Part shown: piece after piece, positions 45,799 to 53,692 of the stretch
Position numbering within the stretch: the first letter of the stretch is position 1
Layout: every line of letters starts with the position of its first letter
Origin: an uncultured Aquimarina sp.
Lineage (GTDB): Bacteria; Bacteroidota; Bacteroidia; Flavobacteriales; Flavobacteriaceae
DNA length: 63,718 nt
Assembly: GCA_947498785.1 (NCBI GenBank)
Contig: CANMLS010000035.1
Coordinates: 1 to 63,718 of the forward strand
Reading direction: 5' to 3'
Program-made: the position numbers and the translations under genes
Notes under the pieces: generated by a model
What the model saw: only the letters and a program-made list of their open reading frames with translations
Database searches by the model: none
What the model was told of the DNA's origin: nothing

Positions 45799-46422
45799 TT
45801 AGTAAAGTCGGGTTTTTTCGTCTTCATTGAGTATTTCATCTATTTCTTGGGGTGTTTTTTCTGTTCCTGTATTATCAGCTAAATATTTAGCCATATTTGA
45901 TGAAGTAGTTTTACTTTCTACTTCTATATTCTCCCATAGTTTTGATCTTATTATACATTTTGCACAGTGCATAAAGACCTCTTTTACTTTGACTATTAGA
46001 ACAAGATTTGGAAGTTTAGATTTATAAGATAATAACTCTCTGATTTCATTATCAACAACTATTTGAGCTTCTCCACTTATTCTTAGGGTTTCTTTAACTC
46101 CGGGAATTAAGAAGATCAAACCAATATTGGGGTTTTCTAAAACATTCATAAAGGTATCTCCTCTTTTATTTCCAAGTCTATCAGGTATAGCAATCGTATT
46201 TTTATTTAATACTTTAACAAAACCAGAAGGATCTCCTTTAGGTGATATATCAAAATTTCCATTCAAATCTGAAGAAGCAATCATAATGAATGGAGAGCGA
46301 TTTATGAACAGTTTACTGTTTTTATCTATATAGTTAATAGTTTTTTGTTTAACCGTCTCACTTGGATATCCAAGAATATAGCGAAGTTCTTTTTCCGTTT
46401 TTATTACTTTTTTAAATTCCAT
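45799..46422 (-). CDS. Pyridoxamine 5'-phosphate oxidase-family FMN protein
   Basis: 207 residues. FIMIASSDLNGNFDISPKGD near 45-64 and LGNKRGDTFMNVLENPNIGL near 83-102 are typical of PNPOx-like split-barrel flavoproteins of the MSMEG_1061-like group. HCAKCIIRSKLW near 152 resembles the conserved HC-KC segment of this group. It is not PdxH itself. It probably binds FMN and reduces an unknown substrate. Stand-alone, between two gene-free spacers. Confidence 0.85.
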   Translation of the reverse strand: MEFKKVIKTEKELRYILGYPSETVKQKTINYIDKNSKLFINRSPFIMIASSDLNGNFDISPKGDPSGFVKVLNKNTIAIPDRLGNKRGDTFMNVLENPNIGLIFLIPGVKETLRISGEAQIVVDNEIRELLSYKSKLPNLVLIVKVKEVFMHCAKCIIRSKLWENIEVESKTTSSNMAKYLADNTGTEKTPQEIDEILNEDEKTRLY

Positions 46423-46541
46423 GTAATAATTTTACTTGAGAATCAATAACTCACATCGTTTAATATATGTGTCATAGCAGAGCAAAATGTTACCCTACTT
46501 TTTGATTTTTCTTATGCATTTGTAGCTAATTTTTCTCTCCT

Positions 46542-46583
46542 GTAAGCATTGTGTCATCATAGATATACAAAGGCCTTTTGATT
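46542..46583 (+). repeat. IS982-remnant fragment, second copy
   Basis: A 42-bp segment ending ATATACAAAGGCCTTTTGAT-T is about 90% identical to 44265-44306, the end of the IS982 remnant. A second, more eroded insertion is the likely source. Confidence 0.55.
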
Positions 46584-46633
46584 TGATACGAAACAGCTAA
46601 GAATATATAGGATATCGTATTGACAACAATTTT

Positions 46634-47323
46634 TTAACATCCAGAAGATTGAAACCAAGATATTATTTTCCATTTACCGTTCACTTTGGCAATTGTCATT
46701 TCTTTAATCAAGTCATAAGAAGTTAATTTAGAAGCTACATAACCAATTTCATTTCCATTCAATTTAATTTCAATCCAGCTAACCCCATCAACTATCTGAT
46801 AAGTTTTGTCGGTCATTGTGAATATATTACAATCGCATTTGAATACTTCGTAAGAAGCAGTTCTTATTATACTTCCTTTAAGAGTTGGTTCTTTCCTAAT
46901 ATTTACATTTTCTCCTAGAATCAGTAACTCATTATCAGTATTTAAATTTTTTAAATACGAAGGACCTTGAAAAATTATTTTGTCATGAGGGACAATTTTA
47001 TTAGGGTTTTCATCTTCAAGTTTAGTAAATCCATATCTTAAGATTGATAGCATAGTTTGCCAAGAATGGTCAGCGTTTTCTTTGAAATAGTATTTTATTA
47101 ATTCATCTTTAGAGCAACCTGGATATCTGCAACCGTTTTTACTTTCAAGAACACGTTCAGCTAGAAAATTTTTTAGTTTTGACGTGTCCTTAGCTACTAC
47201 ACAATTCAGTAATTCAGTTTTGAATTTCAAAAATTCTAAATCCAAATATGATTCATCATTTATAATTTGACCATAAGAATTAATAGAAAGTATAGTTAGT
47301 AATAATGATATAAAATTTCTCAT
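46634..47323 (-). CDS. Secreted SH3-domain (SH3b-like) protein
   Basis: 229 residues with a signal peptide ending NSYGQ. Residues about 130-205 form a bacterial SH3 domain: ENVNIRKEPTLKGSIIRTAS, then WIEIKLNGNEIGYVASKL. The upstream half contains CRYPGCSKDE. Such domains bind peptidoglycan or peptides; the exact role is unknown. Stand-alone with module E2 upstream. Confidence 0.72.
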   Translation of the reverse strand: MRNFISLLLTILSINSYGQIINDESYLDLEFLKFKTELLNCVVAKDTSKLKNFLAERVLESKNGCRYPGCSKDELIKYYFKENADHSWQTMLSILRYGFTKLEDENPNKIVPHDKIIFQGPSYLKNLNTDNELLILGENVNIRKEPTLKGSIIRTASYEVFKCDCNIFTMTDKTYQIVDGVSWIEIKLNGNEIGYVASKLTSYDLIKEMTIAKVNGKWKIISWFQSSGC

Positions 47324-47343
47324 TTTTTTATATTGTTGTCAAC

Positions 47344-47390
47344 AACCGAATATACGTGCTTTTAGGCATGTACCCATTTGTATTTATTTT
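47344..47390 (-). promoter_or_regulatory. Upstream module E2, copy 2
   Basis: About 85% identical over 47 bp to 42150-42196, starting 20 nt before the ATG at 47323. It is followed by TTTTGCCAAAAAG, also matching the region after copy 1. Confidence 0.6.
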
Positions 47391-47605
47391 TGCCAAAAAG
47401 ACTTGATTGTATTTTATGATAAATCTATGTGAGAAGAGAAAAATTAAGAATAAAGTAAGTAGGGTAGATGTGCCAAAATGTTTGGTTTATCTCTTTTGTA
47501 TGGTATAAGGTATCTCTTGTTCTTTTTTTTGACAATCGTTGTGGTCATGAAGTTTCATACTTCGCAGATTTTGGATTTTAAATAGGATATATTGTTATAC
47601 GGTTT

Positions 47606-48055
47606 TTACTTTATTTCTTTAAGGTATTTATTCTCGTTATGAACTTCATATATAAAATTTTCTTCTGTAAGAAAAAGTTTTAGACAAGCTTTGTTGGTCT
47701 TGAATTTATTTATATGGTCTAGATTTTTATTTTCTATCTGTGAGTACTTTTTATAAATTTCATTTACCAATTTTGATTTCTTTTTTGATAATACCCAAAA
47801 TACATAACTAAAACATAATTTACAATCCATTTGTGAGATTTCTATTAATTCAGCTTCACTTGCAATTTTGGACAACTGATTTGCAATCTTTTTACTTTTT
47901 CTATTTAGGTCATAATTGGTAAATAAAAATTCTTGTTTCTCTATTTTGTTTATCAACTGTTTTAGTTTTTCATTTTCTCCAACTTGTCCTTGCGATGTTA
48001 ATGCAAATAGACTTAAACAAATTACGCTTATCATGATTTTAGCTTTTATAACCAT
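47606..48055 (-). CDS. Secreted hypothetical protein, 149 aa
   Basis: The signal peptide ends near LTSQGQ. The mature part is Lys-rich and helical, with two Cys close together (MDCKLCFSYVFWVLSKKKSK), possibly a disulphide or metal site. No family recognised. Stand-alone within the island, 77 nt after the VOC lipoprotein gene on the same strand, so the two could be co-transcribed. Confidence 0.55.
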   Translation of the reverse strand: MVIKAKIMISVICLSLFALTSQGQVGENEKLKQLINKIEKQEFLFTNYDLNRKSKKIANQLSKIASEAELIEISQMDCKLCFSYVFWVLSKKKSKLVNEIYKKYSQIENKNLDHINKFKTNKACLKLFLTEENFIYEVHNENKYLKEIK

Positions 48056-48132
48056 TTTAATTATTTGTATTTGATTAGCTATTTCGTTTTTTTTAAAATT
48101 TCACTCCTGATATGTCCCAGTTTCTTTTTCTA

Positions 48133-48630
48133 TTAATTGGATGATTGATATAAGGCAATTCTATTTCCTTCACTATCTTCAAATTCTGCAACAAAACCTA
48201 AGTTTCCATCTGATGTTTTTGGATACAAAATTTGTCCACCATTTTCCATAACCATTTTTAGGGTCTTGTCAATGTTTTCTGTATTGAAATATATTACAAC
48301 TCCATCATTTGTTGGTTTGTAAATTTCTCCTTTTGCTAATGCTCCCGAAATTCCAGTATTTTCTTCTGTAAATGGAAACAAAGCCATTTCATTTTTGTCT
48401 ATTACTTCTTTTTCAAATTTGAAGTAGAATACAGATTTGTAAAATTTAATTGCTCTATTCATATCTGTAACTGGAATTTCAAAATAAACAACTGGATTGT
48501 ATTTCTTTGTCATTTTACTATTTTCTAATTGGTTGGCAGAGGCTTTTGGTTTATCAGAACAAGAAATTATCGTCAGTACAAAAAGGCAATACACTGATGA
48601 TGTCAATATGCTAATTATTCTTGTAATCAT
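48133..48630 (-). CDS. VOC-family (glyoxalase-like) domain carried on a lipoprotein
   Basis: 165 residues from ATG 48630 (MITRIISI). The lipobox TIISC is followed by a short linker and one VOC module: YNPVVYFEIPVTDMNRAIKF near 43, then FVAEFEDSEGNRIALYQS at the end, where Glu is a conserved metal ligand. VOC domains are normally cytosolic; a lipidated, exported one is uncommon, although the canonical start MTKKYNPV (second Met) would give a cytosolic version. Substrate unknown. Confidence 0.8.
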   Translation of the reverse strand: MITRIISILTSSVYCLFVLTIISCSDKPKASANQLENSKMTKKYNPVVYFEIPVTDMNRAIKFYKSVFYFKFEKEVIDKNEMALFPFTEENTGISGALAKGEIYKPTNDGVVIYFNTENIDKTLKMVMENGGQILYPKTSDGNLGFVAEFEDSEGNRIALYQSSN

Positions 48631-48767
48631 AATGGCCAAATATTTGCGTTTTCATTTCTTTTTTTGTCTTTTTTTAACCTTTAATGGTCTTGTGTATGAA
48701 TAGTAGCGTGTAAATAAACACAGAGTCGATTTTAATTTATCTTTTTTTCATAAAGTTAAATTAAAAA

Positions 48768-48812
48768 GATTTAATGCTCTAAACTTTAGGTTAAACAGCA
48801 GAAAACTTGATA
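48768..48812. repeat. Shortened third copy of the FkbM-flanking repeat
   Basis: AAAAAGATTTAATG then CTCTAAACTTTAGGTTAAAC and AAAACTTG follow the order of 39021-39098 with an internal deletion of about ten bases. Confidence 0.45.
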
Positions 48813-48820
48813 ATATCCAC

Positions 48821-48970
48821 ATGTGTCCGTTGTACAAGTATTTTTTGAAAATACAATTATTTAATATTTTAGAATATACAAGACTAGAAAGTTATCAAGA
48901 AAAATTACTTACGAGTTTTCAATTAAGGGATAGAATATCTGAATCTAAATTTTATAGATACTTAAAATAA
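48821..48970 (+). CDS. Doubtful 49-aa open frame
   Basis: ATG 48821, stop 48968-48970. MCPLYKYFLKIQLFNILEYT and later YQEKLLTSFQLRDRISESKF look protein-like, but no family is recognised. It begins just after the shortened repeat and may be the tail of a lost gene. Confidence 0.25.
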   Translation: MCPLYKYFLKIQLFNILEYTRLESYQEKLLTSFQLRDRISESKFYRYLK

Positions 48971-49032
48971 ATATAACGATAAGTTATAAATTCGGGATTT
49001 TTTTTGATATACAATAACTTAGAGTTTGTTGT

Positions 49033-49626
49033 TTATCTCTTATTTTTTAGCCTCTTTTTTGTTTCACGCAATTCTTTTAATTCGCTTTCTTCAGTCAACT
49101 TCGTTCTTTTGCATTTATTCGTCCAAATCGAATAATTTGGTTTAAGTTGAAAATAGTCCAGATCGATTGTCCACAAAAAATACAAATCAGCAGTTTCGTT
49201 TTTTGTTCCGTAGATTATATAGTTTTCACCTATATTGAATCCAGAGTAACTACAAAATTGTTCTTTTAAGGGAGTAATTATGTAAATCTCATTTAACTCT
49301 GATTGACCTTTGAAAATTTCTTTTATGCCGATTTTAGCTCTTACTACTTTTGTGTTTCTCATTACATTTTTAGCACATTCAGCCCGATTCAATGAGTCTT
49401 GCTCAATTTTAAGAATGGATTCTTTGGTTATTATTTCTGAAATTTGGACAGTATCTAAATCAATAATTTTTCCTTGAATAATAATATCTGAAAGATCAAA
49501 TGAATGCGCTACAGGTTCATTTGTTAGATCACAAAGACACTCTTTCTTGAGTCCACATTCTTTATTTTGAGCAAATCCAGAAATTACTATGAGGTGAATT
49601 GAAATTAGTATTAACCGGTTTTTCAT
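49033..49626 (-). CDS. Secreted NTR/TIMP-like protein
   Basis: 197 residues with a signal peptide ending SGFAQ. The mature part has CGLKKECLCDLTNEPVAHSF, then DIIIQGKIIDL, IKEIFKG, EQFCSYSGFNIGENYIIYGT and WTNKCKRTKL. Paired Cys with GExYIIYG recall the netrin/TIMP-like OB fold in bacterial secreted proteins. The C-terminus is strongly basic. The role is unknown. Confidence 0.6.
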   Translation of the reverse strand: MKNRLILISIHLIVISGFAQNKECGLKKECLCDLTNEPVAHSFDLSDIIIQGKIIDLDTVQISEIITKESILKIEQDSLNRAECAKNVMRNTKVVRAKIGIKEIFKGQSELNEIYIITPLKEQFCSYSGFNIGENYIIYGTKNETADLYFLWTIDLDYFQLKPNYSIWTNKCKRTKLTEESELKELRETKKRLKNKR

Positions 49627-49778
49627 TTTTTATTAATTGAGTCTGAGATTAAATTAAATATAACAAACGTTGCTGACCTAAAGGGAGGTTATGTCTTAAT
49701 TATATAATGTTGCTTTAAGTAATTTTAAATTTTTCTTTCAATTAGGTATTACTTGACTAATTTAGCGTCTTCAATTTT

Positions 49779-50255
49779 ATGATAAAGATTATAATACGCA
49801 TAATTGACTCTTTTTATTTTTTATTTCAAAGATTCATTCCTTTAAAGACTTATAGGTATGGGGTTTGTGGAGGTAGTAATTTGGTTCTTGATACTTTATT
49901 ATATTTTGTTTTCTATAATTTCGTTTTCTCGAAACAAAATGTAGATATATTTTTTTTCGTTTTGAGTCCACATATAGCTTCTTTATTTTTTGTCTTTCCA
50001 ATTACATTTTTCACAGGTTTCATGCTTAGTAGATATATTACTTTTCAAGGTTCAGCCCTATCATCAAGGGTTCAGTTTTTTAGATATTTTATTATTGGAA
50101 TAGGTGCAATTTTATTAAGTTATTGTTCGATGAAATTTTTAGTTGATTTTTTGAAACTTTATCCAACGCCATCTAGACTTATAACAATTATCGTAACAGT
50201 TATTTATAGTTATATTTTCCAAAACAGATTTAGTTTTAGAGTTAGAAAAAAGTAA
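49779..50255 (+). CDS. GtrA-like membrane protein
   Basis: 158 residues with four hydrophobic segments. RYGVCGGSNLVLDTLLYFVF followed by YNFV is the GtrA signature. The family is implicated in flipping undecaprenyl-phosphate sugars and usually pairs with a GtrB-type GT2. No GtrB is adjacent here; the nearest candidates are the GT2 genes 40 kb away. One of the few rightward genes of the island. Confidence 0.88.
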   Translation: MIKIIIRIIDSFYFLFQRFIPLKTYRYGVCGGSNLVLDTLLYFVFYNFVFSKQNVDIFFFVLSPHIASLFFVFPITFFTGFMLSRYITFQGSALSSRVQFFRYFIIGIGAILLSYCSMKFLVDFLKLYPTPSRLITIIVTVIYSYIFQNRFSFRVRKK

Positions 50256-50372
50256 TACTTTATTGTGTTTTATCGGGAGCATAAAGTGATAAGAATGAGG
50301 CGAAGTAGGTGCTTGGTAACTAGGTTTCTCTCTTTTTTTATGTGCAATAAGGTGGTTATTGGGCAAAGTTTT

Positions 50373-51041
50373 TTAAGCTTTGGAGTTTAAATATTCATAT
50401 TTAATTAAATCATTTTTAAATCTCATTTCGATTTTTTGAGCATCTTTGATTATGAAATTTCGATGGGTTATTTCCAAAACATCATTGTAATAATGGTCAG
50501 TTAAAATGATACCTTTTGTTTCTTTGAGTTTGAATAACAGTTTTTTGATAATCTCCTTGTATAGGGGTTCAATCATTGAAAAAGGCTCATCAAGCATCAT
50601 AAAGGGATGATTTAGATTTCCAATGATTAATAATTCAAAATACCGTAATTGTCCTTGAGATAATTTTCCTACTTTTATTTTTTCAAAACTTGAGATTTTT
50701 GGAGCATAAAAAATTTTGTCTTGCTCATCTGCATTTGGGAAAAATAAGGGTATAATTTCTCTAACGGTTTTTTCTTTTGGTAAAAATGTGTCTTGTGGTA
50801 AGTATGCTATTTGTTTAGAGGGAATAATTGCTTTTTGGGCAATTGTTTTTGAGTTAATTTTTATTTGAATTGAATCTGCTTTAATAGCTCCAAAGATTAA
50901 TTTTAGTAATGTTGATTTCCCAGTTCTATTGCGTCCAAAAACCCCTATTATTTCTCCAGTTTTGCATTGAAGAGAAATGTCCTTTAATATTACTTTTTTA
51001 CCATAAGACTTATTAAGGTTAGTTATCTCTAATAAATTCAT
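50373..51041 (-). CDS. ABC transporter ATP-binding protein
   Basis: 222 residues. Walker A is GRNRTGKST (36-44). The signature KLSQGQLRYFELL replaces the usual LSGGQ by LSQGQ. Walker B is MMLDEP, followed by ILTDHYY with the switch His. The Walker A context RNRTGKS is slightly unusual, since most have G-N/P-N-G-A/S-GK. It is adjacent, with no spacer, to a 93-aa membrane protein that begins upstream of it. Together they may be a minimal exporter or bacteriocin-type immunity unit, but the permease is very short. Confidence 0.88.
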   Translation of the reverse strand: MNLLEITNLNKSYGKKVILKDISLQCKTGEIIGVFGRNRTGKSTLLKLIFGAIKADSIQIKINSKTIAQKAIIPSKQIAYLPQDTFLPKEKTVREIIPLFFPNADEQDKIFYAPKISSFEKIKVGKLSQGQLRYFELLIIGNLNHPFMMLDEPFSMIEPLYKEIIKKLLFKLKETKGIILTDHYYNDVLEITHRNFIIKDAQKIEMRFKNDLIKYEYLNSKA

Positions 51042-51323
51042 TTACCTAAATAACAAAAAAAATAGAAGAATTAGGAAAGATATAGAGGTATTAATTACCC
51101 ATACTTTTTTTATTAAGCTCATTTTGGTGAAACCTAGATTATAATACCCAAAATATTCATTCCTCTTGAAAGAATGAAAACCAATGTAACCAATTAAAAT
51201 ACCGAAGGATGAAAACATAATTAAACTCCAGAAAACACCAAATGTAAATCCAAAAAATAAAGAAAAAGGAAGATTAAATACATTAATATCCAGATAGTAT
51301 TTCCAAATAGCTCTGCTATACAT
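51042..51323 (-). CDS. Small membrane protein paired with the ABC ATPase
   Basis: 93 residues with three hydrophobic segments (NLPFSLFFGFTFGVFWSLIM, FGILIGYIGFHSF and VINTSISFLILLFFLLFR). The stop abuts the ATPase start. It is much too short for a standard ABC permease, so it is either a novel small subunit or a truncated one. No family recognised. Confidence 0.6.
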   Translation of the reverse strand: MYSRAIWKYYLDINVFNLPFSLFFGFTFGVFWSLIMFSSFGILIGYIGFHSFKRNEYFGYYNLGFTKMSLIKKVWVINTSISFLILLFFLLFR

Positions 51324-51377
51324 TTTTTGAGATAAGGGTTGATTTTATAAAGGTTTTCAATTTTGCCTAACAAGAGG

Positions 51378-52073
51378 TCATTGTTTTAGAGCAAATTCTA
51401 CAGCACTTTCAGCATGAATTCTTGTTGTGTCAAAAGCTGGAATGTTTATATCTTTATCTTTAATTAATAAAGGGATTTCTGTACAGCCTAAGATCACACC
51501 TTCAGCTCCATTATTAATAGAATCATTAATTATTCTTTGATATTCTTTTTTTGAGGTAGATTGAATTTTTCCGTGAACGAGTTCTTTGTATATTATTTGA
51601 TGTACAATTTCTCTATCATTTTTATCAGGTATAATTATTTCAATTCCAAAATTATCTCTAAGTATTTTCTTAAAAAAATCTTTTTCCATTGTGAATCTTG
51701 TTCCAAGCAATAAGACTTTTTTAATTTTCTGGTTTTTAATTTTTCTTCCAGTTGCTTCAGCAATATGTAAAAAAGGAATATTCACATTTTTTTTTATTTC
51801 CTCACTACACAAATGCATAGTATTTGTACATAAAATAATAATATCAGCTTTCGCATTTTCTAAATTTCTAGCAGAATCCACCATAATTTTATTTAGGGAA
51901 TTCCAATCATCTTTATGCTGTAATTTTTCTATTTCTGCAAAATCAACAGATTCCATAATACATTTAGAAGAATGAAATCCTCCTAGAACTTCGCGGACTT
52001 TTTTATTAATAATTTCGTAATAGACTAGAGATGATTCCCAACTCATTCCTCCAATTAATCCTATTTTTTTCAT
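51378..52073 (-). CDS. Aspartate/glutamate racemase-family protein
   Basis: 231 residues. The two catalytic cysteines of the family appear in LCTNTMH (C82) and LGCTEIP (C197). The opening MKKIGLIGGMSWESSLVYYE is typical of the aspartate-racemase/YgeA branch. It interconverts L- and D-amino acids in the cytosol. It stands alone; downstream GCCTAAC (51364-51370, plus) resembles an integron R'' box, but no full site is seen. Confidence 0.88.
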   Translation of the reverse strand: MKKIGLIGGMSWESSLVYYEIINKKVREVLGGFHSSKCIMESVDFAEIEKLQHKDDWNSLNKIMVDSARNLENAKADIIILCTNTMHLCSEEIKKNVNIPFLHIAEATGRKIKNQKIKKVLLLGTRFTMEKDFFKKILRDNFGIEIIIPDKNDREIVHQIIYKELVHGKIQSTSKKEYQRIINDSINNGAEGVILGCTEIPLLIKDKDINIPAFDTTRIHAESAVEFALKQ

Positions 52074-52091
52074 AATATTTTTTTCTAGCTG

Positions 52092-52184
52092 TTACTGATG
52101 TATTGTATAAGAAACGTAGGGCAGGATTACATAAAAATCACAGTCAACTAATGTTTCATCACGATCAAATATTAAGCATTTCAT
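52092..52184 (-). pseudogene. HAD-family gene stub retaining its upstream module
   Basis: ATG 52184 opens MKCLIFDRDETLVD, the HAD motif I (FDxDxTLxD). The frame then runs into a palindrome-like sequence (ILPYVSYTIHQ) and stops at 52092. The gene body is missing after 14 codons, and a partial copy of module E2 lies 25 nt upstream. I read it as promoter plus start plus 3' element with the middle deleted. Confidence 0.5.
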
Positions 52185-52208
52185 TCTATTTGCATATGAC
52201 AAGCAAGT

Positions 52209-52300
52209 ATATAAATTTTTAAGCATGTTTGTATGTATTTTTCTGTAAAATACGGTAATGTTTTTTATAAATTCTATGATCATCTACGTTGATGCTTTTG
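52209..52300 (-). promoter_or_regulatory. Upstream module E2, copy 3 (partial)
   Basis: TTTTTAAGCATG and TTGTATGTATTTTT, then AAAATACGGTAATGTTTT, match the E2 copies at 42150-42290 with a 6-nt gap. It precedes the HAD stub. Confidence 0.5.
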
Positions 52301-52325
52301 TCATATAAATATTGGTTAGTATTAA

Positions 52326-53072
52326 TTAAAAATTAGTATCCAATATGTTCTTGTTAGCTAATTTATTAAAACCCATTTTATAGAGTATGTCTGCTCTTGT
52401 ATTTTCTTTGTGTTTCAATTTTTCTATAGTCTCTATGATATCTTCTTTAAAATCAATTCTTGAATATTTTTTATGAGTAGTTTTAATAAACTCATTCGGA
52501 AGTTGAAAATAATGAGAACCAATAACATCCATATTAGCTCCTTTTGATAATAAGTAAGCTTCATTTCCAAATTTTACTTTATCTACGCTAGGATATAGAT
52601 GCATATCGATAGCTTTTTTTATGATATTGGCATTATTAATATTCATTCCATTTTCGAGTACAAATTTTTTAGCATAATCCCCACCGTAATTAGCAAAACA
52701 TTGTTGACTGCAAATATGATTGTGTTTATCGGTTAATCCAGAATCGTGTAAAATAGATGATATAAATAATAATTCATTATCTATTCTTATACCTTCTGAA
52801 ATAGCTATTCCTACTCCCCAAAAAAAAGTTCTGTAACAATGCTTTAAAAGAATAGGGTTATAAATATCATTTGCCTCCTCGATGGCTAAAAGAGCTAATT
52901 TTGAATTTGGGATTTTAACATGATTGAAGTTAAATTTTACATAAGAATTCAAACCTATTTGAGTTAAAATTCTCTTTATATTTTCGTTTAAACTAGATTT
53001 TATAAGTAAAATTTTGAATTTTGAAATTTCACTTTTGTTTAAAATCCCTAATTCGGTATAGTTATTTTGCAT
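52326..53072 (-). CDS. HD-domain protein
   Basis: 248 residues from ATG 53072 (MQNNYTELGI); a longer frame adds 15 poorly supported residues. The metal-binding HD pattern is seen as LLKHCYRTFFWG, then LFISSILHDSGLTDK. A later KKAIDMHLYPS supplies another His. HD proteins hydrolyse phosphodiester or nucleotide phosphates in the cytosol; this one resembles plant/fungal cyanamide-hydratase-like members. Substrate unknown. Confidence 0.75.
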   Translation of the reverse strand: MQNNYTELGILNKSEISKFKILLIKSSLNENIKRILTQIGLNSYVKFNFNHVKIPNSKLALLAIEEANDIYNPILLKHCYRTFFWGVGIAISEGIRIDNELLFISSILHDSGLTDKHNHICSQQCFANYGGDYAKKFVLENGMNINNANIIKKAIDMHLYPSVDKVKFGNEAYLLSKGANMDVIGSHYFQLPNEFIKTTHKKYSRIDFKEDIIETIEKLKHKENTRADILYKMGFNKLANKNILDTNF

Positions 53073-53438
53073 TACTTTATTTATTAGATGTATCACAAAT
53101 ATATAGAAACATACCAATTAGTATGTTTTTTTATTCAAAAAATAATGATATCTATTTTAAAGGAAGTGAAATTTCAAATTTTTCTTTTTTTGTAGTGCTT
53201 GTTAAGGCATTTAGTTTGCATAAGTTAAGAGTTAGACTAGATTTACTATATAGATTGTTGTTGTCTTAAATTTTAAAAACTAAATCTTAAAAAATAACGA
53301 CTTTGCAGATTAGTAAAATCTTTTGATTTGGACTTACTAGCTATGTTTTACGGTATGTTTTTTCACCCCAAATTTTAGCCGTTTCTATACAAGTTTTCTA
53401 ATGCTCATCATGTGACTAAATGTAAAGGTATACGATAA

Positions 53439-53669
53439 AGAATTTCACATAATACATTTGAAGAAATTGTTGAAAAGAGGAAGGTTCACGATATAGAAAT
53501 GTTTCGGAAAAAAAATGAACTTCATAAAAAAAACATGACAATAATGCAGAAATTAATACAATCATCAGATGCATTATGAGAATGGTTTGAGAGCAAAAGA
53601 AAAGAATTTGATACACATACCAAACTAATTAGAAAAAGTGTAACATTTTTAAAATCTATTTGTCCGTAA
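53439..53669 (+). pseudogene. Decayed coding fragment upstream of the serine hydrolase
   Basis: The frame reads NTFEEIVEKRKVHDIEMFRK, KNELHKKNMTIMQKLIQSSD then a TGA, and continues EWFESKRKEFDTHTKLIRKS to TAA 53667-53669. The charged helical content is gene-like. No start, one internal stop and unknown family. Confidence 0.35.
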
Positions 53670-53692
53670 CTAGAATTGTAAACATAAAATTA

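Noticed and set aside
53416..53616. 66-codon minus-strand open frame before the serine hydrolase
   Set aside because: It overlaps a more protein-like plus-strand decayed fragment and shows no family signal.
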